A model generated the notes under the pieces. It was not told the DNA's origin. It made no database searches and saw only the letters and a list, made by a program, of their open reading frames with translations. A stretch of DNA of 25,474 bases. Source: an uncultured Solobacterium sp. GTDB lineage: Bacteria; Bacillota_I; Bacilli_A; Erysipelotrichales; Erysipelotrichaceae. The DNA lies in assembly GCA_905194705.1 (NCBI GenBank), contig CAJJTI010000008.1:1-25474 (forward strand). The letters are read 5' to 3'. Each line of letters opens with the position of its first letter. The stretch's first letter is position 1. This document shows positions 1 to 10,179 of this stretch, in pieces. A program made the position numbers and the translations under genes.

Positions 1-3
1 TAA

Positions 4-1422
4 TTAATTGCCGAAGCGACAGAATGCGATTTCAAAGTTGCACTTGAAACAAAGAAACCAAAAAGTTGGTTAAAAAGTGTTAGTGCATTTTCTAATGGCA
101 TTGGTGGAACTTTATTTTTTGGTATTTCAGATGATAGAGAACCAATTGGATTATCAGATGTGCAAAGTGATGCTGAAACAATTAGTCGTTTAATTAAAGA
201 ACGTATAACACCGCTACCTCAATTCAATTTAAAACCCTTTGTAGAAGATAATAAAAATCTATTGGCTATAGAAGTTTCTTCTGGTCGTTCTACACCTTAT
301 TATTACAAAGCAGATGGTGTTATGGAAGCTTATGTTCGTGTTGGAAATGAAAGCGTAATTGCTCCAGATTACATTGTCAATGAATTAATTCTAAAAGGAA
401 CTAATCAATCATTTGACACTTTATTAACAGATGCTTTAAAGAGGGATTACAGTTTCACGCTCCTAGAAGCAACTTACTTAGAAAGAACTGGTCTTCATTT
501 TGAACCATCAGATTATATCTCTTTTGGTTTAGCTAATAAAAATGGCTTTTTAACAAATGCTGGAAAACTCATGGCCGATCAACATATAGTGTACAATTCC
601 CGCATATTTTGCACTAGATGGAACGGTTTAGAAAAAGGTTCTATTTTTGATGATGCACTCGATGATAAAGAATATGAAGGAAATTTAATCTATCTATTAA
701 AGAGCGCTTCTGACTTTATTAAAAACAATTCCAAAGTCAGATTTGCTAAAGAAGCACAATACAGAGTAGATAAACCTGATTACGCTGAACGAGCTATAAC
801 AGAAGCTATTGTCAATGCGCTGATTCACCGTGATTATATAGTGCTTGGCAGTGAAATTCATATTGATATGTTTGATGATCGTTTAGAAATTGTTTCTCCA
901 GGCGGTATGTTTGGAGGTGGGACAATTCAAGAATACGATGTTTATAATATACGTTCTATGCGAAGAAATCCCGTAATTGCTGATTTATTTCATCGTATGA
1001 AGTATATGGAAAGACGAGGAAGTGGTTTAAAAAAGATTATTAGCGAAACAGAAATGCTTCCAGGATATAAAGCTGAATTTAAGCCTAAATTTTCATCAAC
1101 TGCAATGAATTTTAAAGTTACTTTCAAAAATTTAAACTATGCCCCAAATTTGAACGACTTAGTTAGTGACCAAGTTAGTGACCAAGTTAGTGACCAAGTT
1201 AGTAACCAAGTTAGCCCAAAGGATATTACACAATCAATTCTAGAATTCTGTGTAATAGAAAAAAGCAAGCAAGAAATATGCTCATTCGTGGGATATAAAA
1301 ATCTTACTTATTTTACAAGAAAGTATTTAAAGCCATTAATATTAAGCGGACAGCTTAAGATGACTATCCCAGATAAGCCAAATAGTAGAAACCAAAAATA
1401 CATTACTACTAGCAATAAATGA
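4..1422 (+). CDS. Schlafen AlbA_2 / GHKL-ATPase / winged-helix transcriptional regulator-like protein (5' end unresolved)
   Basis: The frame is open from base 4, just after a TAA at 1-3. A GTG at 160 is the first conventional start, but the codons before it already encode a typical AlbA_2 (Schlafen-type) core, with KPKSWLKSVSAF, an SNGIGGTLFFGI strand and SDDREPIGLSD. GTG 160 is therefore probably too late. The middle, around bases 790-1060, carries the HATPase_c_4 signature: EAIVNALIHRDY, then RLEIVSPGGMFGG and RRGSGLKKI. A VSDQ repeat linker (1162-1209) leads to a C-terminal winged helix ending in a KPNSRNQKY motif. Proteins with this layout are usually annotated as ATP-binding or RecG-like putative transcriptional regulators; the ligand and target are unknown. 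The real N-terminus either uses a rare start such as ATT at 7, lies outside the window behind a premature stop, or is lost. The gene is monocistronic and followed by a strong terminator. Confidence 0.75.
   Translation, partial: LIAEATECDFKVALETKKPKSWLKSVSAFSNGIGGTLFFGISDDREPIGLSDVQSDAETISRLIKERITPLPQFNLKPFVEDNKNLLAIEVSSGRSTPYYYKADGVMEAYVRVGNESVIAPDYIVNELILKGTNQSFDTLLTDALKRDYSFTLLEATYLERTGLHFEPSDYISFGLANKNGFLTNAGKLMADQHIVYNSRIFCTRWNGLEKGSIFDDALDDKEYEGNLIYLLKSASDFIKNNSKVRFAKEAQYRVDKPDYAERAITEAIVNALIHRDYIVLGSEIHIDMFDDRLEIVSPGGMFGGGTIQEYDVYNIRSMRRNPVIADLFHRMKYMERRGSGLKKIISETEMLPGYKAEFKPKFSSTAMNFKVTFKNLNYAPNLNDLVSDQVSDQVSDQVSNQVSPKDITQSILEFCVIEKSKQEICSFVGYKNLTYFTRKYLKPLILSGQLKMTIPDKPNSRNQKYITTSNK
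1162..1209 (+). repeat. 12-bp tandem repeat coding a VSDQ linker
   Basis: Four head-to-tail copies of gttagtgaccaa, the last with one change (gttagtaaccaa), followed by a partial fifth. They are in frame and encode VSDQ three times then VSNQ. They lie between the ATPase-like domain and the C-terminal winged helix. A copy-number change would lengthen or shorten the linker by four residues without shifting the frame. DQV-type repeats at this place are common in this protein family. Confidence 0.9.
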
Positions 1423-1442
1423 GACAATACCCATCACCCATA

Positions 1443-1484
1443 AACAAGCCCTTCCACGCTATGTAGAAGGGCTTGTTATTTTTA
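1443..1484 (+). terminator. Rho-independent terminator of the AlbA_2 gene
   Basis: A perfect 12-bp stem (aacaagcccttc paired with gaagggcttgtt) encloses an 11-nt loop and is followed by attttt. It ends the plus-strand gene 20 bp upstream. On the minus strand there is no U-run after the stem, so it is a poor terminator for the convergent guaA. Confidence 0.9.
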
Positions 1485-1529
1485 AGAATATGCAATAATT
1501 TTTAAATTAAATCTAGCTACTGTAACCTG

Positions 1530-3071
1530 TCATTCAAACTCGATTGTTCCAGGAGGCTTAGAAGTGATATCTAAGAGTACCCTGTTAACATGTTTTACTT
1601 CATTTACAATTCTACTTGAGATAACAGATAATACATCATATGGAATCTGTGCCCAGTCCGCTGTCATACCATCAATTGATGTTACAGCACGAATTGCAAC
1701 AGCATAATCATATGTTCTTTGGTCACCCATAACACCTACTGACTTCATATTTGTAAGTGCTGTAAAGTATTGCCAAATCTCTCTCTGTAAGCCAGCTTTA
1801 GCAATTTCTTCTCTTAAAATTGCATCACTTTCCCTTACAATCTCTAGTTTTTCTTCCGTAATTTCTCCAAGAACTCTTATACCAAGTCCTGGTCCTGGGA
1901 AAGGTTGACGCCATACCATTTCTTCTGGTAAGCCAAGTTCTGTACCCACTTTACGTACTTCATCTTTAAATAATGTATTTAATGGTTCAATTAACTTGAA
2001 ATCCATATCTTTTGGTAAACCACCAACATTATGATGAGATTTAATTGTTTGAGCAGTCTTCGTACCAGATTCAATAACATCTGTATATAAAGTACCTTGT
2101 GCTAACCAGTGAATCTTTTCAGTAGTAACTAACTTCTTTACTTCTTCATCAAAAGTATAGATAAATTCACTACCGATAATTTTACGCTTTTGTTCAGGTT
2201 CACTTACACCCTTTAATTTACTTAAGAAACGATCTTTTGCATCAATCTTTGTTAAGTTAACATTCATGTTTTTACCAAACATTTCAACTACAGATTCCGC
2301 TTCACCTTTTCTTAATAAACCATGGTCAATAAACATGCAATATAAGTTATCACCAATAGCTTTATGTAAAAGAGCAGCTACGACACTACTATCTACGCCA
2401 CCACTTAGGGCAAGTAATACTTTTTCATTTCCAACAGTTTCTCTAATTTTAGCAATTTGATCATCAATGAAATTCTGCATTGACCAGTTTGCGTCTGCTT
2501 TACATACTTCAAACACAAAGTTTTTAAGTATTTGTAAACCATATTCACTATTTCTTACTTCTGGATGAAACTGTAAAGTATAAATCTTTTTTTCATCATT
2601 TGCACTTGCCGCAAAAGGACAAGTACTGCTTGAAGCTATTACTTTAAAACCATCAGCTAATTGACTAACTTGGTCCCCATGACTCATCCAGACAATCTGT
2701 TTTTCTGGTGTATCTTTAAATAAAGGACTAGTTGTATCTACCGTAATTTCTGTTCTACCATATTCTTTTTTCTCACAAGCTTTTACATTTCCACCATTCA
2801 TGAAATGTGTCATTTGCATACCATAGCAAATACCTAAAATTGGTAAACCACTTGTAAAGATTTTAGGATCGCATTTTGGTGCACCATCATCATAAACACT
2901 ATTAGGTCCACCACTGAATACAATACCCTTAACGTCACCTAAAGCTTTGATTTCTTCAAGTGTCATTTCATTTGAGTGTAATTCACTATATACACCAAAT
3001 TCACGAATACGACGAGCAATTAATTGGTTATACTGACTACCGAAATCTAATACGATTATCTTATCTCTCAC
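1530..3071 (-). CDS. guaA: GMP synthase (glutamine-hydrolysing)
   Basis: This 513-residue protein converts XMP to GMP, using ATP and the amide nitrogen of glutamine, the last step of guanine nucleotide synthesis in the cytoplasm. The N-terminal class I glutamine amidotransferase domain (about 1-190) has nucleophile Cys82 in GICYG and the His169/Glu171 pair in FHPEV. The ATP pyrophosphatase domain follows, with the PP-loop SGGVDSS at 223-229. The dimerisation domain ends in the family's usual [11 protein letters not shown]. Length is normal for bacterial GuaA. The start is GTG at 3071, preceded by a GGGTGG ribosome binding site that overlaps the end of pyrG. Only 2 bp separate the two genes, so they are almost surely cotranscribed, joining CTP and GMP synthesis. 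No convincing minus-strand terminator is seen downstream. Confidence 0.97.
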   Translation of the reverse strand: MRDKIIVLDFGSQYNQLIARRIREFGVYSELHSNEMTLEEIKALGDVKGIVFSGGPNSVYDDGAPKCDPKIFTSGLPILGICYGMQMTHFMNGGNVKACEKKEYGRTEITVDTTSPLFKDTPEKQIVWMSHGDQVSQLADGFKVIASSSTCPFAASANDEKKIYTLQFHPEVRNSEYGLQILKNFVFEVCKADANWSMQNFIDDQIAKIRETVGNEKVLLALSGGVDSSVVAALLHKAIGDNLYCMFIDHGLLRKGEAESVVEMFGKNMNVNLTKIDAKDRFLSKLKGVSEPEQKRKIIGSEFIYTFDEEVKKLVTTEKIHWLAQGTLYTDVIESGTKTAQTIKSHHNVGGLPKDMDFKLIEPLNTLFKDEVRKVGTELGLPEEMVWRQPFPGPGLGIRVLGEITEEKLEIVRESDAILREEIAKAGLQREIWQYFTALTNMKSVGVMGDQRTYDYAVAIRAVTSIDGMTADWAQIPYDVLSVISSRIVNEVKHVNRVLLDITSKPPGTIEFE

Positions 3072-3073
3072 AA

Positions 3074-4751
<1,678 letters not shown>

Positions 4752-4764
4752 TTTTGACTTGGTT

Positions 4765-4794
4765 ATTATATTACACGTACCAACATTCGTGCAA
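4765..4794 (-). promoter_or_regulatory. Promoter of pyrG-guaA
   Basis: On the minus strand TTGCAC (4794-4789) and a perfect TATAAT (4770-4765) are separated by 18 bp. Initiation would fall near 4758, just upstream of the leader hairpin. The GGG run at 4751 is about 14 bases past the -10 box, further than usual for a start at GGG. Confidence 0.6.
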
Positions 4795-4816
4795 TATCAT
4801 TTATGCTTTTTTTTAA

Positions 4817-5980
4817 TTATTTTTGACATTCCTCTAAAATGCTGATTAAACTGCTTTCTTCAACATATCCTGGAACATATCCTAGGACACTTCCATCAGG
4901 TTTGAAAAAGAAAGATGTAGGTAAACCAGACACATTGTACTTACTAACAACTTCACCTGTTTCATCATATAAAACAGTCATAGAATAACCATTTTCTTCC
5001 ATAAAAGATTCAATGTATTCTTTACTTCCTTCATTACCTATATTTGGTGTAGCAACTAAGAATATAACAATATCATCTCTTGTACTATTTATTTCTTCTA
5101 ATGAAGGTAACTCCATCTTGCAATAGGTACACCATGTCGCAAAGAAATTTAATACAACTGTTTTTCCTTTATATTCTGATAAAGTCACATCATTTCCTTT
5201 GTTATCTTTTAAAGTAAATGAATACTTTTCAATATCTGTTAAATTTTCATCATTTGAATTTTCTACTACTGTTGTATTATCAGAAGTTTTATTTTCTAAT
5301 GCCTTAATTGAAGTAAAACCAGTATTCAACATATAAATACCCATACAAAGTACAACAATTCCACCAATAATCTTTGTATAACGAACAATGTTTGTATGTT
5401 TTTTTAACAACATTAGTACTTCTTCAGTAAATAGTCCTAATAAAATAAAGATAATAATAAATCCAAGTGTATAACAACCAATATATAACCAGCCAATTAA
5501 AGAACTTTCTGCTGAAGCACTTTTTAACATTGCACTGGCTAACAACGGTCCAACACATGGAGACCAGGCAAAGCTAAAGAAGAAACCTAGCAAATAAGAA
5601 CGAATAATACCTTTTTTATTTTGCTTGAAAGATATAATACGATGCTCTCTCTGTAAAAATGGAATATCTATAATTCCAAGTGAAAATAAACCAAACAAAA
5701 TTAGTAAAAAGCCACCAATAATAGAAAAGAATATTGTGTTTTTTTGAAAGAAATATCTTAATGCACTTGATCCAAGTCCTGCTAAAAAGAATACTGTAGA
5801 AATACCAAGCACAAAGAAGAGTGTTCTAACTGTTGTTTGAATACGTACTTTAGCTTTACTTAAGTTTGTATCAATACCACTAGTTAAATAGCCAATATAT
5901 AAAGGAACAAGTGGTAATACACATGGTGAAAAGAAAGATAATAATCCTTCTAAAAATAACGCACTGCAATCTTGTATCAT
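4817..5980 (-). CDS. CcdA/DsbD-type membrane thiol transporter fused to a TlpA-like thioredoxin
   Basis: This 387-residue fusion should pass electrons from cytoplasmic thioredoxin across the membrane to an extracytoplasmic thioredoxin domain. Residues 1-220 form a CcdA-like unit of about six hydrophobic segments. The two redox cysteines sit in the family motifs FSPCVLPLVPLY (Cys20) and AWSPCVGPLL (Cys142). After a polar linker (about 225-250) comes a TlpA/ResA-like redoxin domain with active site WCTYC (Cys284, Cys287) and a cis-Pro region GLPTSFF. Many Firmicutes keep these as separate genes; here both steps are in one chain. The start overlaps the end of uppP by 4 bp (ATGA), so the two are translationally coupled. 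No cytochrome c maturation genes are visible nearby, so repair or reduction of surface protein thiols is a likelier role than cytochrome c biogenesis. Confidence 0.9.
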   Translation of the reverse strand: MIQDCSALFLEGLLSFFSPCVLPLVPLYIGYLTSGIDTNLSKAKVRIQTTVRTLFFVLGISTVFFLAGLGSSALRYFFQKNTIFFSIIGGFLLILFGLFSLGIIDIPFLQREHRIISFKQNKKGIIRSYLLGFFFSFAWSPCVGPLLASAMLKSASAESSLIGWLYIGCYTLGFIIIFILLGLFTEEVLMLLKKHTNIVRYTKIIGGIVVLCMGIYMLNTGFTSIKALENKTSDNTTVVENSNDENLTDIEKYSFTLKDNKGNDVTLSEYKGKTVVLNFFATWCTYCKMELPSLEEINSTRDDIVIFLVATPNIGNEGSKEYIESFMEENGYSMTVLYDETGEVVSKYNVSGLPTSFFFKPDGSVLGYVPGYVEESSLISILEECQK

Positions 5981-6834
5981 GCAACTAGTCCTGTAGGTAA
6001 TACTTTAGTTAAGGCTAGAATAAGAATTAAAATACCTAGAATAATTCTATAAATACCAAAGACTTTAAAGTCATGTTTACGAATATACTGCATCAAATAA
6101 CGAATTGCGAATACAGATACAACAAAAGATACAATACATCCAACAAGCAATACAGAAATACTTGCCACTGTCACTTCAATATGTGCCTTGATAATCTTCA
6201 ACAAAGATGCACCAAACATAACTGGAATTGCCATAAAGAATGAAAATTCTGTTGCTGTAGTTCTGGAGCAGCCAACAAGAGTTGATCCTAGAATTGTACT
6301 ACCTGAACGGGATGTACCTGGAATTAAAGCTAGCATCTGGAAACAACCAATCTTGAATGCAGTTAAATAATCCATATTTTTAACAGAAGTAACTTTTGTT
6401 TTACCAACGTTTTTCATAATGATAAATAAAACACCATAAACAATTAAAGCTACAGCTACAACAACTGGTGTAGAAAACTTTGCATCAATAAAGTCATCAA
6501 GTAAAACACCAGCAATACCTGCAGGAATTGTTGCGACAATAATCTTTATCCATAAATTCCATGTAGACTCTTTTTCTATTTTATTTTTCTTTGAAGAAAA
6601 CGGATTTAATTTTTCAAAGTAAATTAAAGCTACTGCTAAAATAGAACCAAATTGAATAACAACTTTGTACATATCCCAAAAAGCAATATTCTTAGCTGCA
6701 TCATTAAATACATTTAAAGGTAATACTGTATTCAAAAGAATTAAATGTCCAGTACTGCTTATAGGCAACCATTCTGTAATTCCCTGAATCACACCATATA
6801 TAACTGATTTCAATATTTCAAATATAAATTCCAT
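5977..6834 (-). CDS. uppP: Undecaprenyl-diphosphatase
   Basis: This polytopic membrane enzyme of 285 residues removes a phosphate from undecaprenyl diphosphate, recycling the lipid carrier for peptidoglycan and giving some bacitracin resistance. The two family signatures are clear: QGITEWLPISSTGHLIL (from residue 17) and the phosphate-binding PGTSRSGST (172-180). The hydrophobic pattern and length are typical of the BacA/UppP family. An AGGAG ribosome binding site lies 10 bases upstream of ATG 6834. The gene is first in a two-gene operon with the CcdA-thioredoxin fusion and has its own promoter candidate. Confidence 0.96.
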   Translation of the reverse strand: MEFIFEILKSVIYGVIQGITEWLPISSTGHLILLNTVLPLNVFNDAAKNIAFWDMYKVVIQFGSILAVALIYFEKLNPFSSKKNKIEKESTWNLWIKIIVATIPAGIAGVLLDDFIDAKFSTPVVVAVALIVYGVLFIIMKNVGKTKVTSVKNMDYLTAFKIGCFQMLALIPGTSRSGSTILGSTLVGCSRTTATEFSFFMAIPVMFGASLLKIIKAHIEVTVASISVLLVGCIVSFVVSVFAIRYLMQYIRKHDFKVFGIYRIILGILILILALTKVLPTGLVA

Positions 6835-6878
6835 AATTTTTTTATCTCCTAAGTAAAGCTATGCACAAAGCAAGTAGT

Positions 6879-6887
6879 ATTATAACA
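6879..6887 (-). promoter_or_regulatory. Extended -10 promoter element of uppP
   Basis: TGT followed by TATAAT on the minus strand forms an extended -10 box about 45 bp upstream of the uppP start. No good -35 hexamer is visible, as is usual for extended -10 promoters. The leader would be roughly 38 nt. Confidence 0.55.
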
Positions 6888-6931
6888 CATAAGGAAAAAG
6901 TAATACTCGTTTCATAGCTTTGGGGCAAAAT

Positions 6932-6953
6932 AAAAGACTCTTTCGAGCTTTTT
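6932..6953 (-). terminator. Terminator after the Cof-type HAD gene
   Basis: Minus-strand RNA folds as AAAAGCUC, GAAA loop, GAG-U-CUUUU with one bulged U, then AUUUU. The stop codon of the HAD gene overlaps the foot of the stem. It separates this operon from uppP. Confidence 0.65.
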
Positions 6954-7791
6954 ATTTATCCCAGCCTTTTGGTTCAATAATATGTTTCATCAAATAATGG
7001 CCAATACCATCATGATTGTTATCATATTCCGTTATGTCATTTGCAATCTTTTTGGTTTCATTATTTCCATTACATAGGCATACTCCTAATCCTGCTGTTT
7101 CTAATAATTCATTGTCGTTAGTCATATCACCAAATGCAATTACTGATTCTAGTGGAATATCATTATTATTACAGAAATACACTAAAGCATTTCCTTTATT
7201 AATACGTGCATCCATAAATTCAAGCATTGTTGTCTGAGTTTTAAATGCTCTATATGGTTTATCCTTAATATTCACAACTAGTTTTTCTGCTTCAGGCATT
7301 ACACTTTCAGGCATACGAAACATTATTTTTGATATATCTGTTTCATATAATTCCGATATATCTTTAGCCACATGGACATCTTGAGAGTTACGCTCACTTG
7401 AAGCTTTCATCTGTTCATCCATGCGACTTGCAACCATTACATCATCACGATATATAAATGGATTTAAATCTAAAGGAGACATCAAATCAATAATTTCTTT
7501 GATATATTCTCTTTTTAATTTATAGAATTCTTTTCTGGAATCATGTATTTCATCATATACTTCACCACCATTTAAACCAATTAGCAATTCAAATGGCTTC
7601 GTAAATCCCCAGTCTGTAACTCTTTCTTTCATTTGATGATTTATACCGCGTCCTGATGCAATCCCTAAATATACACCATGATCTTGTAAGATATGATAGG
7701 CCTTTTGCGTTAAAGGCATCATCTTGTGGTATTTATCATCAACTAATGTTCCATCAATATCTGCTACAACTAAAGAAACATCCTGAATCAT
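6952..7791 (-). CDS. Cof-type HAD family sugar-phosphate phosphatase
   Basis: A soluble 279-residue phosphatase of HAD subfamily IIB (Cof/YidA type). Motif I is ADIDGTLVDD (nucleophile Asp11, acid/base Asp13), the motif III lysine lies in the RINKGNAL region, and motif IV is FGDMTNDNELLE. The C2-type cap domain lies between. Substrates in this group are sugar phosphates or small phosphorylated metabolites, and the sequence does not say which. An SD (GAGGTG) sits 9 bases upstream of ATG 7791. It follows the MgtC-like gene after 58 bp and may be the last gene of the antiporter operon, although a weak TATGAT box upstream could also serve it. Confidence 0.92.
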   Translation of the reverse strand: MIQDVSLVVADIDGTLVDDKYHKMMPLTQKAYHILQDHGVYLGIASGRGINHQMKERVTDWGFTKPFELLIGLNGGEVYDEIHDSRKEFYKLKREYIKEIIDLMSPLDLNPFIYRDDVMVASRMDEQMKASSERNSQDVHVAKDISELYETDISKIMFRMPESVMPEAEKLVVNIKDKPYRAFKTQTTMLEFMDARINKGNALVYFCNNNDIPLESVIAFGDMTNDNELLETAGLGVCLCNGNNETKKIANDITEYDNNHDGIGHYLMKHIIEPKGWDK

Positions 7792-7849
7792 ATATTTTCA
7801 CCTCGTTTAGTTAATCATAACGCAACATTTTTACATGAGAAATATTTTT

Positions 7850-8587
7850 TTATCGTAATTCTTCAATATGATATATATAATCTAATGAACTTAGCGCCTC
7901 AATTATCTCTTTATGTGTCTTATATTTTTGAAGTGTTTCACTGAATATCGTAAAAGTAATTGTATAAACACTAAGTCCAGAACTTATATAAGCCTGGTTA
8001 GCTTCTATATCATCTATACGTAATCCAAGTTGTCTACTGACTGTTACAAAATCACGTAAATAATTACTATTCTTTAGTTCCAAATGAATCTCAAAGTGAT
8101 TGGAACGGTTATTTAAATATATTTCAATTGAAGAAAACCATGTCAAAATACAAAAGAATAATATATAGACAATAAGAGTAAATGTATATTGTCCTGCACC
8201 AATAATAAATCCCAAAAATGTGCAGAACCAAAGAGCAGCTGAAGTAGTTAATCCTTTAATTTGACTACGTGAACTAAAGACTATGGAATTACCTGAAATT
8301 AAGGCTGTCGCAATAATTGTACTGCATGATAATAATGGTAAAGTAAGATGATATTCTTCTATAAAATAAAGATCCAGTATCATACAAATACATGAAGAAA
8401 AAGATATTAAGATAAATGTTCTAAGTCCTGCCGAATGACGTTTACTCGCTCTTTCCCAACCGATAATTGCAGTTAAAATAACAACAACAATTAATCTAAA
8501 TATAATAGAGTATATATTTAGTTCTATTGCCCAGTTTCCTAAAATATGAGCAATTGGATCAGAAAACTTATTTACATTTAATATCAT
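7850..8587 (-). CDS. MgtC/SapB family membrane protein
   Basis: A 245-residue protein with about four or five N-terminal membrane segments (to roughly residue 150) and a soluble C-terminal domain of about 85 residues. The family signature IIGWERASKRHSAGLRTF is present just after the first helix. In MgtC proteins the C-terminal domain has an ACT-like fold and the protein is tied to Mg2+ stress, ATPase control and virulence; non-pathogens carry relatives of unknown role. The start codon overlaps the stop of the upstream antiporter gene by 4 bp (ATGA), which argues for coupled translation and a shared function in ion or pH balance. The specific role is inference. Confidence 0.85.
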   Translation of the reverse strand: MILNVNKFSDPIAHILGNWAIELNIYSIIFRLIVVVILTAIIGWERASKRHSAGLRTFILISFSSCICMILDLYFIEEYHLTLPLLSCSTIIATALISGNSIVFSSRSQIKGLTTSAALWFCTFLGFIIGAGQYTFTLIVYILFFCILTWFSSIEIYLNNRSNHFEIHLELKNSNYLRDFVTVSRQLGLRIDDIEANQAYISSGLSVYTITFTIFSETLQKYKTHKEIIEALSSLDYIYHIEELR

Positions 8588-10047
8588 AGACGAGATATAC
8601 CTCTCTTTCGATCGAAGTTAGTTGTAGGTAAAGATAATGTTGCATAATGTTCTTCAGCAGCTTCAGAAAATGCTTTTTCATCTTCATAAAATGGATCATC
8701 ATGTTTTGGTAATTTACTTTGTATTGCCTGAATTCTTTCAATTAACAGTTCTACATCTGTTTTTGGTGTACCTGTAGTTTCTTTCGTTTCAACTTCAGGT
8801 ACCAGGTCTTCTAATTTATTAGAATAAGATTTAGATAAATATAGTGATAACTTGGCACAGGCTGGACCAATTAATTCATATAGAACACTTGAGGCAAGAA
8901 TAACCGTTTCAAGAATATTACCTGTTTCTCCACCCAATGTTCTTGCGCCCATGGCAGCTAAACCAATTGCTACACCAGCTTGTGGAATTAAAGCTAAACC
9001 CAAATAATTACGTACTAATGGATTTTTATGCACCATTGCACATCCTATATAAGCTCCAAGATACTTGCCTATAATACGAACAATAAAATAAACAATCCCT
9101 ATATGTAACAATGATACAGAGCCTATACTTTCTGAACTGTTCACTAAAGCACTAAGATTAAAATTAACGCCAGAACGTACAAAGAAGAGTAATAGAATTG
9201 GTGGATTAAAATAATTCAATTGTTTAAATAAACGTTCGTCATCAGTTAGATTAATATAAATCATACTCATTGACATACAACCTAATAATGGAGAAACATT
9301 GAATATTGCACAAATTCCACAGAATGCAAAAAGCAAAGCAATTGAAACAATTAAACGATTATCAGTTGAACGTTCATGCAGAAATATTTTTAATAGCACA
9401 CCAAATAATGCACCTAAGATAAATACAAATAGATTTAAAAGTATCGGTTGAATAATATTACCAACTTGAAAACTACCGGTTAATGAAGCTAAAGCAACTG
9501 ATATTGCTATACTATATGCAATTAAACCAACCACATCATCTAAAGCTACAACCTGTAATAATGTTTCTACAAAATCTCCCTTTGCGTGTGTCTGACGAAT
9601 TGTCATTACGGTAGAAGCAGGTGCTGTTGCCGAAGCTAAAGCAGCTAAAACAACTGAGAAATTTAATTCTAATCCAAGCATAAAATAGACAGCAATAAAA
9701 ACAAGTATCGAAGCTAGACACGCTTCCATAACCGTAATAACCAATACTTTTGGTCCACTTTTCTTTAGTGTTGAAAACTTAATGAATTCACCTGTACTAA
9801 AGGCAATAAAAGCTAATGCTATATCACCAATAAAGCTCATCCCATCCACAATATTTTTTGGAATTAAATTCAAACAATATGGGCCAATCAAAATACCTGC
9901 CAGAATATAGGCAGTAACGTTAGGTAATCGTAATCGTTTGGTTATTCTTGTCATTAAAAAACCAGAAATAAGCATTAATGAAATTGAAACGATTATTATA
10001 GATACATTAGATGTTATATTAAACATCTCGTAAAGTGGGGTAACCAT
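8584..10047 (-). CDS. Cation:proton antiporter (CPA/Kef-type) with long cytoplasmic tail
   Basis: A 487-residue membrane antiporter of the Na+/H+ exchanger superfamily. The N-terminus shows the typical RLRLPNVTAYILAGILIGP helix, later ALASATAPASTVM (discontinuous helix) and VALDDVVGL, whose two Asp residues form the ion-binding DD motif. Helices run to about residue 425, then a charged tail of about 60 residues without a recognisable TrkA-N domain. I chose ATG 10047 because AAAGGAGG and GGGGAGG lie directly upstream; the frame stays open further upstream but lacks another good RBS and runs through the preceding terminator. It is first in a probable antiporter-mgtC-HAD operon. The transported ion (Na+ or K+) cannot be read from the sequence. 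Confidence 0.9.
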   Translation of the reverse strand: MVTPLYEMFNITSNVSIIIVSISLMLISGFLMTRITKRLRLPNVTAYILAGILIGPYCLNLIPKNIVDGMSFIGDIALAFIAFSTGEFIKFSTLKKSGPKVLVITVMEACLASILVFIAVYFMLGLELNFSVVLAALASATAPASTVMTIRQTHAKGDFVETLLQVVALDDVVGLIAYSIAISVALASLTGSFQVGNIIQPILLNLFVFILGALFGVLLKIFLHERSTDNRLIVSIALLFAFCGICAIFNVSPLLGCMSMSMIYINLTDDERLFKQLNYFNPPILLLFFVRSGVNFNLSALVNSSESIGSVSLLHIGIVYFIVRIIGKYLGAYIGCAMVHKNPLVRNYLGLALIPQAGVAIGLAAMGARTLGGETGNILETVILASSVLYELIGPACAKLSLYLSKSYSNKLEDLVPEVETKETTGTPKTDVELLIERIQAIQSKLPKHDDPFYEDEKAFSEAAEEHYATLSLPTTNFDRKRGISRL

Positions 10048-10075
10048 GAAACCTCCCCCCTCCTTTCTATTACTT

Positions 10076-10084
10076 ATTTTATCA
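10076..10084 (-). promoter_or_regulatory. Extended -10 promoter of the antiporter-mgtC operon
   Basis: TGA followed by TAAAAT on the minus strand, about 30 bp upstream of ATG 10047 and downstream of the terminator at 10120-10149. The expected leader is short, about 20 nt, leaving no room for a riboswitch. Confidence 0.45.
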
Positions 10085-10119
10085 CAAATCAATTTACAAA
10101 GATGATATTTAAATATATT

Positions 10120-10149
10120 AAAAGCCCCAAAATCATAAGACTTTGAGGC
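10120..10149 (-). terminator. Terminator of the radical SAM gene
   Basis: An 11-bp minus-strand stem (GCCUCAAAGUC with GAUUUUGGGGC, two G-U pairs) closes a UUAU loop and is followed by UUUUAAUAU. It lies 30 bp past the stop of the radical SAM gene and insulates it from the antiporter operon. Confidence 0.8.
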
Positions 10150-10179
10150 AAAGGATATAGTGAGCAATTTTTATTTTAT

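Noticed and set aside
1162..1215. Short regular repeats that could suggest a CRISPR-like array
   Set aside because: Units are 12 bp, directly abutting, without spacers, and in frame within a coding region.
1485..1529. Terminator for guaA
   Set aside because: No hairpin lies in this stretch, and the hairpin at 1443-1477 has no U-run when read on the minus strand.
9536..9721. 61-codon minus-strand ORF inside the antiporter gene
   Set aside because: Out-of-frame shadow rich in Cys and Phe, without SD.
10048..10123. Riboswitch upstream of the first antiporter, by analogy with the second
   Set aside because: The promoter candidate leaves only about 20 nt of leader and no fluoride-type motif is present.
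10048..10167. Forty-residue N-terminal extension of the antiporter
   Set aside because: It reads through the radical SAM terminator and lacks an SD, while ATG 10047 has a very strong one.
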